Shown here: positions 47,642 to 56,928 of the stretch, in pieces | Layout: every line of letters starts with the position of its first letter | How positions within the stretch are numbered: position 1 is the first letter of the stretch | Assembly: GCA_030388825.1 (NCBI GenBank) | Contig: CP128835.1 | Span: 1,916,001-1,980,000, forward strand | Reading direction: 5' to 3' | DNA: 64,000 nt | Origin: Rossellomorea sp. AcN35-11 | GTDB lineage: Bacteria; Bacillota; Bacilli; Bacillales; Bacillaceae_B | Position numbers and translations under genes: made by a program | The notes under the pieces: model-generated | What the model saw: only the letters and a program-made list of their open reading frames with translations | Told to the model about the DNA's origin: nothing | Databases searched by the model: none

Positions 47642-47674
47642 TTTAGACATTTCATCTAAATCAGTCCTTTTTTA
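47630..47674. terminator. Bidirectional terminator between the ezrA operon and braB
   Basis: A perfect 16-bp stem (47632-47647 with 47655-47670), A-rich to the left and T-rich to the right, serves both genes. Confidence 0.9.
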
Positions 47675-47681
47675 TATGGTA

Positions 47682-49022
47682 TTAATTCGCTTCGATACTG
47701 CGTTTAGTCTGTCCCGCGAGAGAGGCGATGATGAATCCGATGATTGCCCCGATCATGGCCGGTACAAGCCACCCGATTCCTTGTGTGTAGAATGGAAGGA
47801 ATTCAAGTGACTGGCTGACGGCTGTCACGTCGACTCCCGCCGTTTTGATGCCGTCCAGCAGGCTGATCAAGCCAGTAGGCAATAACGCTCCGGCATAAAC
47901 GAGGGAATACCCGTTGAACCCGTTATGCATAAACGATAATAAGATGAGTACGATGGCCAATGGATAGATAAAGATCAGGACCGGAAGTGATACTGCAATG
48001 AGTTGTGTCAGTCCGATATTGGCGATGATCATACTGAAAAAGGATAGGATGATGACGAGCTTCGCGTAAGAAACCGGAAGGATCTTGGCGAAAAATTGCG
48101 AGCATGCCGAAACAAGTCCAACCGATGTGGTGATACATGCGAACGTAATCGCAAGACCCAGAATCGTGGTTCCCAGTGAACCGAATAAATAACTTGCCGC
48201 TGCAGACAGGATCGCTCCGCCATTCGCCTGAATGCCGATGGAATCTGTACTGGAAGCTCCGATGTAACTTAAGGATAAATAGACAAGTGCCAAGCCGATG
48301 GCCGCGATGACCCCTGCTATGACGGTGATGCGGGTCATGGCAGCTTTACTCGTGACCCCACGGTCTTTAATGGCATTGATGACGACAATCCCAAACACTA
48401 AAGCAGCGATGGTATCCATCGTTAAGTACCCTTCAATGAAGCCTTTGAATAACGCTCCATCCTGATAAGCCTCGTTCGGCTCACCGAAGCCCCCCATTGG
48501 TGTCGCGATGCTTTTCACAACAAGAATTGTCAGAATCACAATAAGGGATGGTGTCAGGATCTTTCCGATTCTGTCTACGAGCTTGGTTGGATTCATGGCA
48601 AGCCATGCTGTCAGACCAAAGAAGATGATCGTATAAACCAGTAAAGGAAGTCCGTATTTAGAAACGTCTTCCGGTAAGAATGGAATAACCCCGATTTCGT
48701 AAGCTACCGTACCTGTACGCGGAATCCCGAAAAACGGTCCGATCGCCAGATACATCACGATCGTAAAGACCAAACCGTATAATGGATGAACCCGGTTCGC
48801 CAGTGTTTGGAGGTCTCCTCCGGATCTTGCGATGGCAATGACTCCTAAAAGAGGAAGACCCACCCCGGTGATCAGGAAGCCGATGATGCCCGTCCATACG
48901 TGTTCTCCGGCCTGCTGTCCTAAAAATGGTGGAAAAATCATATTACCTGCTCCAAGGAATAAAGCAAAGAGCATTAATCCTATCGTAAAGGTCTGGCCGA
49001 ATGATAGCGCTTTCCCTTTCAT
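47682..49022 (-). CDS. braB: Branched-chain amino acid:cation symporter BraB (LIVCS family)
   Basis: A 446-residue, very hydrophobic protein with about twelve TM helices. The opening GQTFTIGLMLFALFLGAGNMIFPPFLGQQAG is diagnostic for LIVCS carriers that import Leu, Ile and Val with Na+ or H+. The start is the ATG at 49022 behind GGAGGGG, matching the usual N-terminus. The gene is divergent from nifZ. A stretch resembling a CodY box (TATTTTTGGAAAATG, 49188-49202, 11 of 15) lies in the shared upstream region; too weak to assert. Confidence 0.93.
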   Translation of the reverse strand: MKGKALSFGQTFTIGLMLFALFLGAGNMIFPPFLGQQAGEHVWTGIIGFLITGVGLPLLGVIAIARSGGDLQTLANRVHPLYGLVFTIVMYLAIGPFFGIPRTGTVAYEIGVIPFLPEDVSKYGLPLLVYTIIFFGLTAWLAMNPTKLVDRIGKILTPSLIVILTILVVKSIATPMGGFGEPNEAYQDGALFKGFIEGYLTMDTIAALVFGIVVINAIKDRGVTSKAAMTRITVIAGVIAAIGLALVYLSLSYIGASSTDSIGIQANGGAILSAAASYLFGSLGTTILGLAITFACITTSVGLVSACSQFFAKILPVSYAKLVIILSFFSMIIANIGLTQLIAVSLPVLIFIYPLAIVLILLSFMHNGFNGYSLVYAGALLPTGLISLLDGIKTAGVDVTAVSQSLEFLPFYTQGIGWLVPAMIGAIIGFIIASLAGQTKRSIEAN

Positions 49023-49356
49023 ACATACCCCTCCGTTTGTAATCGTTATCATAAGCAGAAATATCTTATCATAAGATTGTTGAAAAATGTCGAAATACTA
49101 AATAATCTTACAATTTAGTATATTTAAATAACTTTCTCGATAATTTCCTTTATGATTCTCGCAAAAATTCAGTCATATTTCAATGATTATTTTTGGAAAA
49201 TGCAAAAAATTGTCCGCTTTCCTTGTGGAATTAGTATTGGGTTAATAATAACTTCCCATGTACCGGGAATATCATTTGGGTTTGGAATGATTTATGGTAA
49301 GATTAGTGATTGAAAACATCTGCTGCATGCTTCGGGGCGGCAAAGAAGGTGAAATC
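49023..49356. other. Divergent braB-nifZ intergenic region
   Basis: This AT-rich region must hold both promoters, but none is close enough to consensus to call. A weak CodY-like sequence lies at 49188-49202. No gene is supported. Confidence 0.35.
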
Positions 49357-50508
49357 ATGATTTATTTAGATAATAGTGCAACAACCAAACCATATAAAGA
49401 AGTACTGGATACATTCCTGAAAGTAAATGAGAGCTACTTTGCGAATCCTTCCTCCATTCATTCCTTCGGAGGGAAAATCGAGAAATTGATTCAGCAGTCA
49501 AGGGAACAAATCGCTTCATTGCTGGATATAAAAAAGAAGGAAGTGTTCTTCACGTCCGGAGGGACTGAATCGAATAATTTAGCCCTTAAAGGAGCGGCTT
49601 TACAATATGGGCACAGAGGGAAACATATCATCACGACCAAAATAGAACATCCCTCGGTCCTTAATACGATCAAGCAACTGGAAACACTCGGATACTCTGC
49701 GACCTATCTCGATGTGGATCAACAGGGCAGGGTGAAGCCTGAAGATGTGAAGGCGGCCATTCAGGATGACACCATACTGATATCCGTCATGGCAGTAAAC
49801 AATGAGATCGGGTCTGTACAGCCTATCAGGGAAATAGGGGAGATTCTGTCTGATTACCCGAAGATCCTCTTTCATGTCGATGCGGTACAGGCATGCGGGA
49901 AAGTCGCACTCATCCTGGAAGACAGTCATATCGATTTATGCAGCCTATCAGCCCATAAGATTCATGGAATTAAAGGGACGGGAATGCTCTATGTAAGGGA
50001 CGGTCTTGTCCTGTCTCCCATTATGACGGGAGGGGAACAAGAAGGGAATGTCAGAAGCGGCACAGAGAATACGGGCGGAATCGTGTCGTTTGCGAAAGCT
50101 TTAAGGATGCACCTGACAGAAAGCGAACAGAAGCTTTCTATCATGAAGGAGAACCAACGGTATGTCAGGGGAGAACTGGAGAAGATGGAGGGTGTGACGG
50201 TCCATACACCTGTGGAGCATCACGCACCCCATATCTTGAACTTCTCGGTTGAGCATTTTAAAGGTGAAGTGCTCGTCCATGCGTTAGACCGTCATGACGT
50301 ATTTGTGTCCACAACGAGTGCCTGTTCATCCAAACAAAACAAGCCAAGCCCTACGCTCCTATCCATGGGGGTATCAAAGAGCATGGCGAACAGCTCGATT
50401 CGAGTGAGTTTTTCTTTTCAAAATACGATGGAAGAATGCCGGCAATTCATACAGTTACTTCAACAGGAAATAAGCCAATTACAAAAGACAATGAGGAGAT
50501 CAAGATGA
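49357..50508 (+). CDS. nifZ: Cysteine desulfurase NifZ (IscS family)
   Basis: A 383-residue class V PLP enzyme that takes sulfur from cysteine. Markers are IYLDNSATTKPYKEV, FTSGGTESNNLALKG, EHPSVLNTIK, HVDAVQACGK, the PLP lysine in SLSAHKIHGIKGTG and the catalytic Cys loop TTSACSSKQNKPSPTL. The start is the ATG at 49357 with AAGAAGGTG upstream; the longer frame to 49294 is not supported. Its stop overlaps the thiI start (ATGA), so NifZ is the dedicated sulfur donor to ThiI for tRNA 4-thiouridine. Confidence 0.93.
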   Translation: MIYLDNSATTKPYKEVLDTFLKVNESYFANPSSIHSFGGKIEKLIQQSREQIASLLDIKKKEVFFTSGGTESNNLALKGAALQYGHRGKHIITTKIEHPSVLNTIKQLETLGYSATYLDVDQQGRVKPEDVKAAIQDDTILISVMAVNNEIGSVQPIREIGEILSDYPKILFHVDAVQACGKVALILEDSHIDLCSLSAHKIHGIKGTGMLYVRDGLVLSPIMTGGEQEGNVRSGTENTGGIVSFAKALRMHLTESEQKLSIMKENQRYVRGELEKMEGVTVHTPVEHHAPHILNFSVEHFKGEVLVHALDRHDVFVSTTSACSSKQNKPSPTLLSMGVSKSMANSSIRVSFSFQNTMEECRQFIQLLQQEISQLQKTMRRSR

Positions 50509-51716
50509 ATTATAATCGCATACTGGTCCGATACGGAGAAATATCGACTAAAGGAAGAAACAGAAAACAATTCACGGCTAAATTAAGAGAGAACATTTTA
50601 CAAGCATTAAAGGATTTCCCGACGATTTCCGTCACGGCAAGCCGGGATCGACTTCATATCCTTCTCGGTGACGAAAACGGGGAAGCCATCTTTCCGCGGC
50701 TGGAGAAGATATTCGGCATTCAGTCATTCAGTCCTGTCGTGAAGGTGGCACAGGATATAGAAGCGATTAAAGAAGCAGGATTAAGCCTTGTTCAGAAAAG
50801 CTTCGAACCGGGGAAAACATTCAAGGTCTCTGCCCGCCGCGCCGACAAACATTTTGCCCTTGATACGAATGAACTGAATTACGAAGTTGGATCCTATATT
50901 CTTCAGAATGTGGACGGGTTAAAAGTCGATGTGAAAAAGCCCGACATTAATTTGAACGTGGAAGTAAGAAAAGAAGGGGTTTACCTCTCTTCCGAAACGT
51001 ATAAAGGTTCAACGGGAATGCCGGTTGGAGCTAGCGGGAAAGCCATGCTCATGCTGTCAGGTGGGATCGACAGTCCCGTCGCCGGATATTTAACGATGAA
51101 AAGGGGTGTAGAGGTAGAGGCTGTTCATTTTCACAGCCCGCCATTTACGAGTGAACGGGCCAAGCAGAAGGTGATTGATCTCTCGAAGAAGCTGTCTGCT
51201 TTCAGCGGGAAGGTGAAATTGCATATCGTCCCATTCACGAACATTCAGCAAACCATCCATGATCAAGTGCCTGAAAATTACACCATGACGTCAACGAGAC
51301 GCATGATGCTCAGGATCGCCGATCAGATCCGTCAGAAGAATGAAGGATTGGCCCTTGTAACAGGTGAGAGCCTTGGACAGGTGGCGAGCCAGACATTGGA
51401 AAGCATGCAGGCAATAAATGACGTGACGAATACGCCGGTGCTGCGTCCCCTCATCGCCATGGATAAGCTTGAAATCATTGATATCGCCCAGAAGATCGAT
51501 ACCCATGATATCTCGATTCTTCCATATGAAGATTGCTGTACCATCTTCACACCACCCGCACCAAAAACACGACCTAAAACGGACAAAGTGACCTATTATG
51601 AAAGCTTTGTCGATTTTGACACATTGATCAAAGAAGCCGTCGACAAAACGGAAACCATGACCATTGATGGTTCAACAGGTTCTGAAACAGAAAAAACATT
51701 TGACGGACTACTCTAA
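50505..51716 (+). CDS. thiI: tRNA 4-thiouridine synthetase ThiI
   Basis: A 403-residue protein with an N-terminal ferredoxin-like domain plus THUMP (RILVRYGEISTKGRNRKQFTAKLRENI ... ARRADKHFALDTNELNYEVGSYIL) and a PP-loop adenylating domain (GKAMLMLSGGIDSPVAGYLTMKRG). It adenylates U8 of tRNA; sulfur comes from NifZ. The E. coli rhodanese domain is missing, as in other Bacillus. The start ATG overlaps the nifZ stop and has GAGGAGATCAAG upstream. The longer open frame from 50436 is inside nifZ. Confidence 0.95.
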   Translation: MNYNRILVRYGEISTKGRNRKQFTAKLRENILQALKDFPTISVTASRDRLHILLGDENGEAIFPRLEKIFGIQSFSPVVKVAQDIEAIKEAGLSLVQKSFEPGKTFKVSARRADKHFALDTNELNYEVGSYILQNVDGLKVDVKKPDINLNVEVRKEGVYLSSETYKGSTGMPVGASGKAMLMLSGGIDSPVAGYLTMKRGVEVEAVHFHSPPFTSERAKQKVIDLSKKLSAFSGKVKLHIVPFTNIQQTIHDQVPENYTMTSTRRMMLRIADQIRQKNEGLALVTGESLGQVASQTLESMQAINDVTNTPVLRPLIAMDKLEIIDIAQKIDTHDISILPYEDCCTIFTPPAPKTRPKTDKVTYYESFVDFDTLIKEAVDKTETMTIDGSTGSETEKTFDGLL

Positions 51717-51747
51717 AATTTAGGATAATTTACCAACGTTTTTTTCT

Positions 51748-51777
51748 GCATGAAGCCATGTGTTTTCGCACAATCTA
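51748..51777 (+). promoter_or_regulatory. Candidate sigma-G promoter of sspA
   Basis: GCATG (51748-51752), an 18-nt spacer and CAATCTA (51771-51777) resemble the forespore sigma-G pattern GCATR-N18-CATNNTA, as expected for an SASP gene. Confidence 0.5.
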
Positions 51778-51800
51778 TACTCACAAGGAGGTGAAAACAC

Positions 51801-52004
51801 ATGGCAAACAGAAGTTCAAACCAATTAGTAGCTCCAGGAGCTCAACAAGCAATCGACCAAATGAAATACGAAATCGCTTCTGAATTCGGAGTTCAACTTG
51901 GTCCAGATGCAACAGCACGCGCTAACGGTTCTGTAGGTGGTGAAATCACTAAACGTTTAGTTCAAATGGCTGAACAACAAATCGGTGGCGGATACGCAAA
52001 ATAA
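51801..52004 (+). CDS. sspA: Alpha/beta-type small acid-soluble spore protein SspA
   Basis: A 67-residue [61 protein letters not shown] carries the germination protease site (EIASEFG) and both conserved DNA-binding helices. These proteins coat forespore DNA, shift it to an A-like form and protect it from UV. AAGGAGGTG is a strong ribosome binding site. The sigma-G-like promoter and a strong terminator define a one-gene unit, located after thiI as in B. subtilis. Confidence 0.97.
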   Translation: MANRSSNQLVAPGAQQAIDQMKYEIASEFGVQLGPDATARANGSVGGEITKRLVQMAEQQIGGGYAK

Positions 52005-52020
52005 TTAAATACAATGGCTA

Positions 52021-52050
52021 CAAGGAGCGGGATATCTCGCTCCTTTTTAT
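52021..52050 (+). terminator. Terminator after sspA
   Basis: An 8-bp stem AAGGAGCG/CGCTCCTT is followed by T5. Confidence 0.85.
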
Positions 52051-52325
52051 GTTGTTTGGGGATTATCTTAAATCATTGCCACAGAGTGATAGAAATAATA
52101 CCTTTCATACAGATATCCCATGAGCTCTTTTCCCAAAAATGGTTGCGTTTTAACTTAAGCTTCGGAAGGTTTTATGAATAAATATCCTTCTTTATGGCAG
52201 AAATGCAACCTCTAATCACCTTCTACTTTCTTCATGATAGCAACAAAGTTTACAAAAAGAGCCAATAGAAAAGTACGCCACTTGTTTAATAATCCCATAT
52301 AATTGAAGAGATATTCGTTAAACAA
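52051..52325. other. Gene-free stretch between sspA and ytcI
   Basis: AT-rich sequence without a supported gene, repeat or hairpin. The ytcI promoter begins at 52326. Confidence 0.4.
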
Positions 52326-52354
52326 TTTAAAAAATTTAAATAATTTTGTATAAT
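52326..52354 (+). promoter_or_regulatory. Sigma-A promoter of ytcI
   Basis: TTTAAA (52326-52331), a 17-nt spacer and a perfect TATAAT (52349-52354). Confidence 0.6.
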
Positions 52355-52386
52355 AGAGAAGAATTAACAAACAAGGGGGAGTCATA

Positions 52387-53970
52387 ATGAAGAGGGAAGA
52401 ACTTATTGCACCTGAAGAGTACAATCTGGTAGAGGAAGTCGAGAAGTTCACAAATGATGAGCAGAAGCTCGCTATCAAATGGGAAAATGAAGAGGGAGAA
52501 AAAGAAGACATCACCTACAAGGAATTATTAAAAAATGTGAATAAGATTGGAAACGTTTTCTTGAATTCCGACCTGCAAAAGGGCGATGTCCTTCTTGTCA
52601 TGGTTCCTCGTCTCATTGAGGCTTACGCTGTGTATCTTGCTGCTCTGAAATCCGGACTCGTTGTGATTCCAAGCTCAGAAATGCTGAGGACGAAAGATCT
52701 TGAATACCGAATTGATCATGGGGATGTAAAGGGAATCGTTGCCTATACCCCATTCATCGAGCAATTCAAAGACGTAAAGGGCATGGATAATCTTCAGAAA
52801 TTCGTTGTGGGAGATAAGAAGGATGGGTGGATCTGTCTGGAGGAAGAAATGAAGTCCGCATCAGAAGATTTAGCATTCGCGGATACGAATCGTGACGATA
52901 TGGCGTTCCTTTCCTATACATCGGGAACGACAGGGAACCCTAAAGGGGTTGTACATACTCATGGATGGGCATACGCCCACCTAAGAACAGCAGCCAGGGA
53001 ATGGCTCTGCATTGAAGAAGGAGATACGGTTTGGGCCACTGCAGGTCCTGGCTGGCAGAAGTGGATTTGGAGCCCGTTCTTGTCTGTTCTGGGGTCTGGG
53101 GCTACAGGGCTTGTGTATCAAGGGAAATTTGACCCTAACAAATACCTCCAGATGCTTCAGGATCATCACGTGAATGTTCTTTGCTGTACGCCGACAGAAT
53201 ACCGTCTGATGGCCAAGGTGGATGATCTCGGTTCCTATAAGCTGGATCAGCTGCATAGTGCCGTGTCGGCAGGGGAGCCGTTAAACCGGGAAGTCATTGA
53301 TGCGTTCAAGAGGCACTTTGAAATCGAAGTCCGTGATGGATATGGGCAGACTGAAAATACCCTTCTGGTCGGCATCATGAAAGGTATGGAACTGAAACCG
53401 GGATCCATGGGGAAGCCGACTCCAGGAAACAGAGTCGAAATCATCAACGAGGAAGGCTTTCCATGTGAAGCAGGGGAAGTGGGGGATATCGCGGTCCACG
53501 TAGAAACACCGGCCTTGTTCAAAAATTATTATAAAGACCCTGAACGCACGGCCATGCAATTCAGGGGGGATTACTATATTACCGGTGATAAAGCCAAGAA
53601 GGATGAAGACGGCTACTTCTGGTTTGAAGGCCGGGGGGATGACATCATCATCAGCTCCGGGTATACGATCGGACCATTCGAGGTGGAGGATGCCCTTGTG
53701 AAACACGCGTCGGTTCAGGAATGTGCCGTTGTCGGTAGTCCCGATGAAGTGAGGGGACTCATCGTGAAAGCCTTTGTGGTGCTAAGGGAAGGCGTGGATC
53801 CACAGGATCCTGAACTGATCCCGGCCCTTCAGCAGCATGTGAAGGACTTGACGGCTCCATACAAGTATCCACGCAAGATTGAATTCGTGAAGGAACTGCC
53901 GAAAACGACTTCAGGTAAGATCAGAAGAATTGAGCTGAGACAAAAAGAAATGAGTTCAGTGAGAAGCTGA
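52387..53970 (+). CDS. ytcI: Acyl-CoA synthetase YtcI (MbcS-like)
   Basis: A 527-residue AMP-forming acyl-CoA ligase. FLSYTSGTTGNPKGVVH is the ATP motif. WATAGPGWQKWIWSPFLSVLGSG, DGYGQTENTLLVG and YFWFEGRGDDIIISSGYTIGPFEVEDAL follow, with the catalytic Lys region TTSGKIRRIELRQ at the end. In B. subtilis the equivalent YtcI sits at the same place after sspA, and related MbcS enzymes activate short branched-chain acids such as 2-methylbutyrate. The substrate here is inferred. The ATG follows GGGGGAGTCATA, and the gene has its own promoter and terminator. Confidence 0.88.
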   Translation: MKREELIAPEEYNLVEEVEKFTNDEQKLAIKWENEEGEKEDITYKELLKNVNKIGNVFLNSDLQKGDVLLVMVPRLIEAYAVYLAALKSGLVVIPSSEMLRTKDLEYRIDHGDVKGIVAYTPFIEQFKDVKGMDNLQKFVVGDKKDGWICLEEEMKSASEDLAFADTNRDDMAFLSYTSGTTGNPKGVVHTHGWAYAHLRTAAREWLCIEEGDTVWATAGPGWQKWIWSPFLSVLGSGATGLVYQGKFDPNKYLQMLQDHHVNVLCCTPTEYRLMAKVDDLGSYKLDQLHSAVSAGEPLNREVIDAFKRHFEIEVRDGYGQTENTLLVGIMKGMELKPGSMGKPTPGNRVEIINEEGFPCEAGEVGDIAVHVETPALFKNYYKDPERTAMQFRGDYYITGDKAKKDEDGYFWFEGRGDDIIISSGYTIGPFEVEDALVKHASVQECAVVGSPDEVRGLIVKAFVVLREGVDPQDPELIPALQQHVKDLTAPYKYPRKIEFVKELPKTTSGKIRRIELRQKEMSSVRS

Positions 53971-53973
53971 CAG

Positions 53974-54010
53974 AGGAGAGGGAGCCTTTTAGGGCTCTCT
54001 CTTTTTTTCG
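53974..54010 (+). terminator. Terminator after ytcI
   Basis: A stem GAGAGGGAGCC/GGCTCTCTC is followed by T7. Confidence 0.8.
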
Positions 54011-54096
54011 GTGGAACATCCCTCTATCATTTCAGAATCTTCGTATAATATGGTACATTTGAGAAATAGACTTTTTATCAAGAAAGGAAACACATC

Positions 54097-55698
54097 ATGG
54101 GTACTTTATGGAAAAACGGAATCATCTACACAATGGAAAAGGAAGGACATTATGTGGAAGCGGTCTTTACGGAAAATGGAGTGATCCAGGGACTCGGTTC
54201 CTCAGAAGAAATGGAGAAGGATGAACGATTCACCATTGAAACCGTCATCGATCTTCAGAAAAACGTGATGTTCCCCGGCTTTGTCGACAGTCATATGCAT
54301 CTGATCGGTCATGGAGAAACGCTGATGAGGCTGGACCTTTCAGGCATGAAGAGTAAGCAGGAAGTGCTGGATGCCATCAGGGAAAAGGCAAAGGGTCTTA
54401 AAAGAGGAGAATGGGTCATCGGTGAAGGCTGGAACGAAAACCTTTGGAGCGATGCAGCCGTTCTCACAAAACAGGAAATCGATGAAGTCGTCCCCGATCA
54501 TCCGGTTCTTCTTAAGCGCATTTGCCGTCATGCCATGGTCGTGAACTCCCCCGCTTTACGAAATGCCGGTATCTCTGAAGCGTCTCCGAACCCTTCAGGA
54601 GGATTGATCGAGAGGGATGAAAGGGGAGAATTAAACGGCTTACTGAAGGATAAGGCACAGGATCTTATGATAGACGCACTGCCCCCGATTTCTTCCGAAT
54701 ATCTTCAAGGGGCCCTTGCGAAAGGGATTGAAAGCTGCTGGGAGCAAGGGCTAACCGGTGGTCATACAGAGGATTTAAGCTACTATGGAAACTTCAAGAA
54801 AACGTATGACGCCTTTGTTCACACCATTACGGAAGGAAAGAAGAAATTCAGGGCACACCTTCTCGTCCATCATGAAGTGATCGACGATTGGAAGGAAGAC
54901 GGGCATGAATTCCTGGGCGGCAATGAATTCATCGAATTTGGAGCGATGAAAATCTTTGCTGACGGAGCATTGGGGGGAAGGACCGCTCTCTTGAGCTATC
55001 CTTATGCCGATGACCCGAGCACAACGGGCGTCAGCATCCACACAAACGAAAGACTGTTGGAACTGGTGAAAAAGGCAAGGAACTATGATCTCCCCATTGC
55101 CGTCCATACGATCGGTGATCAGGCTTTTGAAAATGTGATCAATGCCATCACGGAAGAGCCTTCTCATTTTGAAAGACGGGACCGGCTGATCCATGCCCAG
55201 ATCCTCCGGAAGGAGCTGATCGAGAGGATCAAGGATCTTCCGTTGATCCTAGATATTCAGCCAAGGTTTGTCGCTTCCGATTTCCCCTGGGTCATCGATC
55301 GCCTTGGGGAAGAAAACATGAAGTATAACTATGCATGGAAAACACTTTTGGATGAAGGCATCCCGTGCGCCGGGGGATCGGATGCTCCCATCGAGCCGGT
55401 CAATCCCCTTTGGGGAATCCATGCGGCGGTCACGAGAACGAATCCATTAGATCCCGCCAAAACAACCTATCGTCCAGAAGAAAAACTCACTATGTATGAA
55501 GCGATCTCCCTGTTTACGAAAGGGAGTGCCTATGCCTGTCATCATGAACATGACAGAGGCGTGATCCGGGAAGGCTTCGCTGCGGACTTTACCGTTTTGG
55601 ACATCGATCCGTTCAAAGCGGATCCCGACCAGCTGTTAGAGAAAGTGGTGGATATGACCATCGTAGACGAGACCATCGTGTATAAAAAAAATAAATAA
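54097..55698 (+). CDS. ytcJ: Amidohydrolase YtcJ
   Basis: A 533-residue amidohydrolase (TIM-barrel, amidohydrolase 3 type). Metal-site marks are FPGFVDSHMHLIGHG (HxH), KIFADGALGGRTALL, AVHTIGDQAFENVINAI (His), RLIHAQIL (His) and GGSDAPIEPVNPLWGI (Asp). The substrate is unknown; the family contains N-acyl amino-acid and formamide hydrolases. No signal peptide is present, so it is cytosolic. The ATG follows AAAGGAAACACATC. The stop is 5 nt before a long hairpin that also covers the rarD upstream region. Confidence 0.88.
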   Translation: MGTLWKNGIIYTMEKEGHYVEAVFTENGVIQGLGSSEEMEKDERFTIETVIDLQKNVMFPGFVDSHMHLIGHGETLMRLDLSGMKSKQEVLDAIREKAKGLKRGEWVIGEGWNENLWSDAAVLTKQEIDEVVPDHPVLLKRICRHAMVVNSPALRNAGISEASPNPSGGLIERDERGELNGLLKDKAQDLMIDALPPISSEYLQGALAKGIESCWEQGLTGGHTEDLSYYGNFKKTYDAFVHTITEGKKKFRAHLLVHHEVIDDWKEDGHEFLGGNEFIEFGAMKIFADGALGGRTALLSYPYADDPSTTGVSIHTNERLLELVKKARNYDLPIAVHTIGDQAFENVINAITEEPSHFERRDRLIHAQILRKELIERIKDLPLILDIQPRFVASDFPWVIDRLGEENMKYNYAWKTLLDEGIPCAGGSDAPIEPVNPLWGIHAAVTRTNPLDPAKTTYRPEEKLTMYEAISLFTKGSAYACHHEHDRGVIREGFAADFTVLDIDPFKADPDQLLEKVVDMTIVDETIVYKKNK

Positions 55699-55701
55699 AG
55701 A

Positions 55702-55730
55702 TTGCCCCCTAAACTATTCATGGATATAAT
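55702..55730 (+). promoter_or_regulatory. Sigma-A promoter of rarD inside a terminator hairpin
   Basis: TTGCCC (55702-55707), a 17-nt spacer and TATAAT (55725-55730). The -35 overlaps the left arm and the -10 lies in the loop of the hairpin that ends ytcJ transcripts. Confidence 0.6.
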
Positions 55731-55773
55731 GGAGATATTTCGGAAATAGAAATAGTTTTGGGGGTGTTTTTTT
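55705..55773 (+). terminator. Terminator after ytcJ, right arm doubling as the rarD ribosome binding site
   Basis: The arms at 55705-55718 and 55751-55764 pair over 14 bp with one mismatch and are followed by T8 directly before the rarD ATG. GGGGGTG in the right arm is the only Shine-Dalgarno for rarD. Confidence 0.65.
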
Positions 55774-56691
55774 ATGAAGCAGAACGATCAAGCCGGAATC
55801 ATCTATACCGCTTTTTCGTATTTTCTCTGGGGGATTCTCCCGATCTATTGGAAATGGTTGAATCATGTCGCGGCAGATGAAATTCTGGCGAACCGTATAT
55901 TCTGGTCCTTTTGGTTTATGCTGTTATTTCTATTCATCAGTAAACGGTGGAAGGACTTTCACACATATTTACGAACATCCCTTACCAAAAAGAAGCAGCT
56001 GCTTGCCCTGCTCCTTGCTTCTTTATTGATCAGCACAAACTGGTTTGTGTATATCTGGGCGGTGAATACGAATCAAATGGTGGAAGCGAGCCTCGGGTAT
56101 TATATCAATCCCCTTGTGAGCGTATTGTTAGGGGTCTTCATCCTGAAGGAAAGCTTGTCGAAGGCCCAGATCGTCTCCTTCGCCCTGGCGGCGGTCGGTG
56201 TCCTGATCCTGACGATTTCCTACGGTGAATTCCCGTGGATCGCCATCCTCCTTGCCTTTTCATTCGGCCTATACGGATTAGCCAAAAAACTCATCCAAGT
56301 CGAATCATCCATCGGCCTGACCCTGGAAACCATGACCATCGCGCCCGTCGCACTCCTCTATCTAGGCTTCATGTATCAAGAAGGATCCCTGTCCCTCTTT
56401 CACGTATCCTTAGGGACGGACCTCTTATTGATGGGTGCCGGAGCGGTGACGGCCATCCCCCTGCTGTTCTTTTCAAAGGGGGCACAGCGGATCCCCCTCT
56501 ATATGGTAGGATTCCTCCAATACATTGCGCCGACCATCACACTGATCCTCGGCATCTGGGTATATGACGAGACCTTCTCCATCACCCATCTCGTCTCATT
56601 CCTGTTCATCTGGCTGGCACTGACCATCTTTACCGCTTCAAGAGTCCAGTACGCCAGAAAACGGAGACGCGAAGCGAGATTGTCAGCTTGA
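55774..56691 (+). CDS. rarD: RarD-type EamA transporter
   Basis: A 305-residue membrane protein with about ten TM helices arranged as two EamA repeats. The N-terminal segment AGIIYTAFSYFLWGILPIYWKWLNHVAADEILANRIFWSFWFML and NTNQMVEASLGYYINPLVSVLLGV are the RarD signature within the drug/metabolite transporter superfamily. The transported compound is unknown; chloramphenicol links for RarD in other bacteria are not predictive here. It starts at an ATG whose ribosome binding site lies in the right arm of the upstream hairpin. The Arg/Lys-rich C-terminus is cytoplasmic. Confidence 0.88.
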   Translation: MKQNDQAGIIYTAFSYFLWGILPIYWKWLNHVAADEILANRIFWSFWFMLLFLFISKRWKDFHTYLRTSLTKKKQLLALLLASLLISTNWFVYIWAVNTNQMVEASLGYYINPLVSVLLGVFILKESLSKAQIVSFALAAVGVLILTISYGEFPWIAILLAFSFGLYGLAKKLIQVESSIGLTLETMTIAPVALLYLGFMYQEGSLSLFHVSLGTDLLLMGAGAVTAIPLLFFSKGAQRIPLYMVGFLQYIAPTITLILGIWVYDETFSITHLVSFLFIWLALTIFTASRVQYARKRRREARLSA

Positions 56692-56701
56692 CTTGAATAC
56701 G

Positions 56702-56744
56702 GACGAAAAAACGCTCCAGCGTGTGCCGGAGCGTTTCGTTTTTG
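56702..56744. terminator. Bidirectional terminator between rarD and nadK
   Basis: A stem of about 14 bp (ACGAAAAAACGCTCC with GGAGCGTTTCGTTTTT) with a 10-nt loop. Confidence 0.85.
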
Positions 56745-56928
56745 GTTAGGGACGGACCTTGGGTTTGTTCACCATCTGGCACAATTTTGGCGGGATGCGG
56801 TGCAATATTCCAAAGTGGTGGCCCAATCAACTCCGAAAGCAGCCCAATAAACACTCAATGAATCCTATCATGCCACGACAAACCTGCCAAACGGAACACT
56901 ACCCATCCAAAATCTCATTCTAAGATCC

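Noticed and set aside
49188..49202. CodY box upstream of braB
   Set aside because: Only 11 of 15 positions match in a very AT-rich region, about 166 nt from the start codon.
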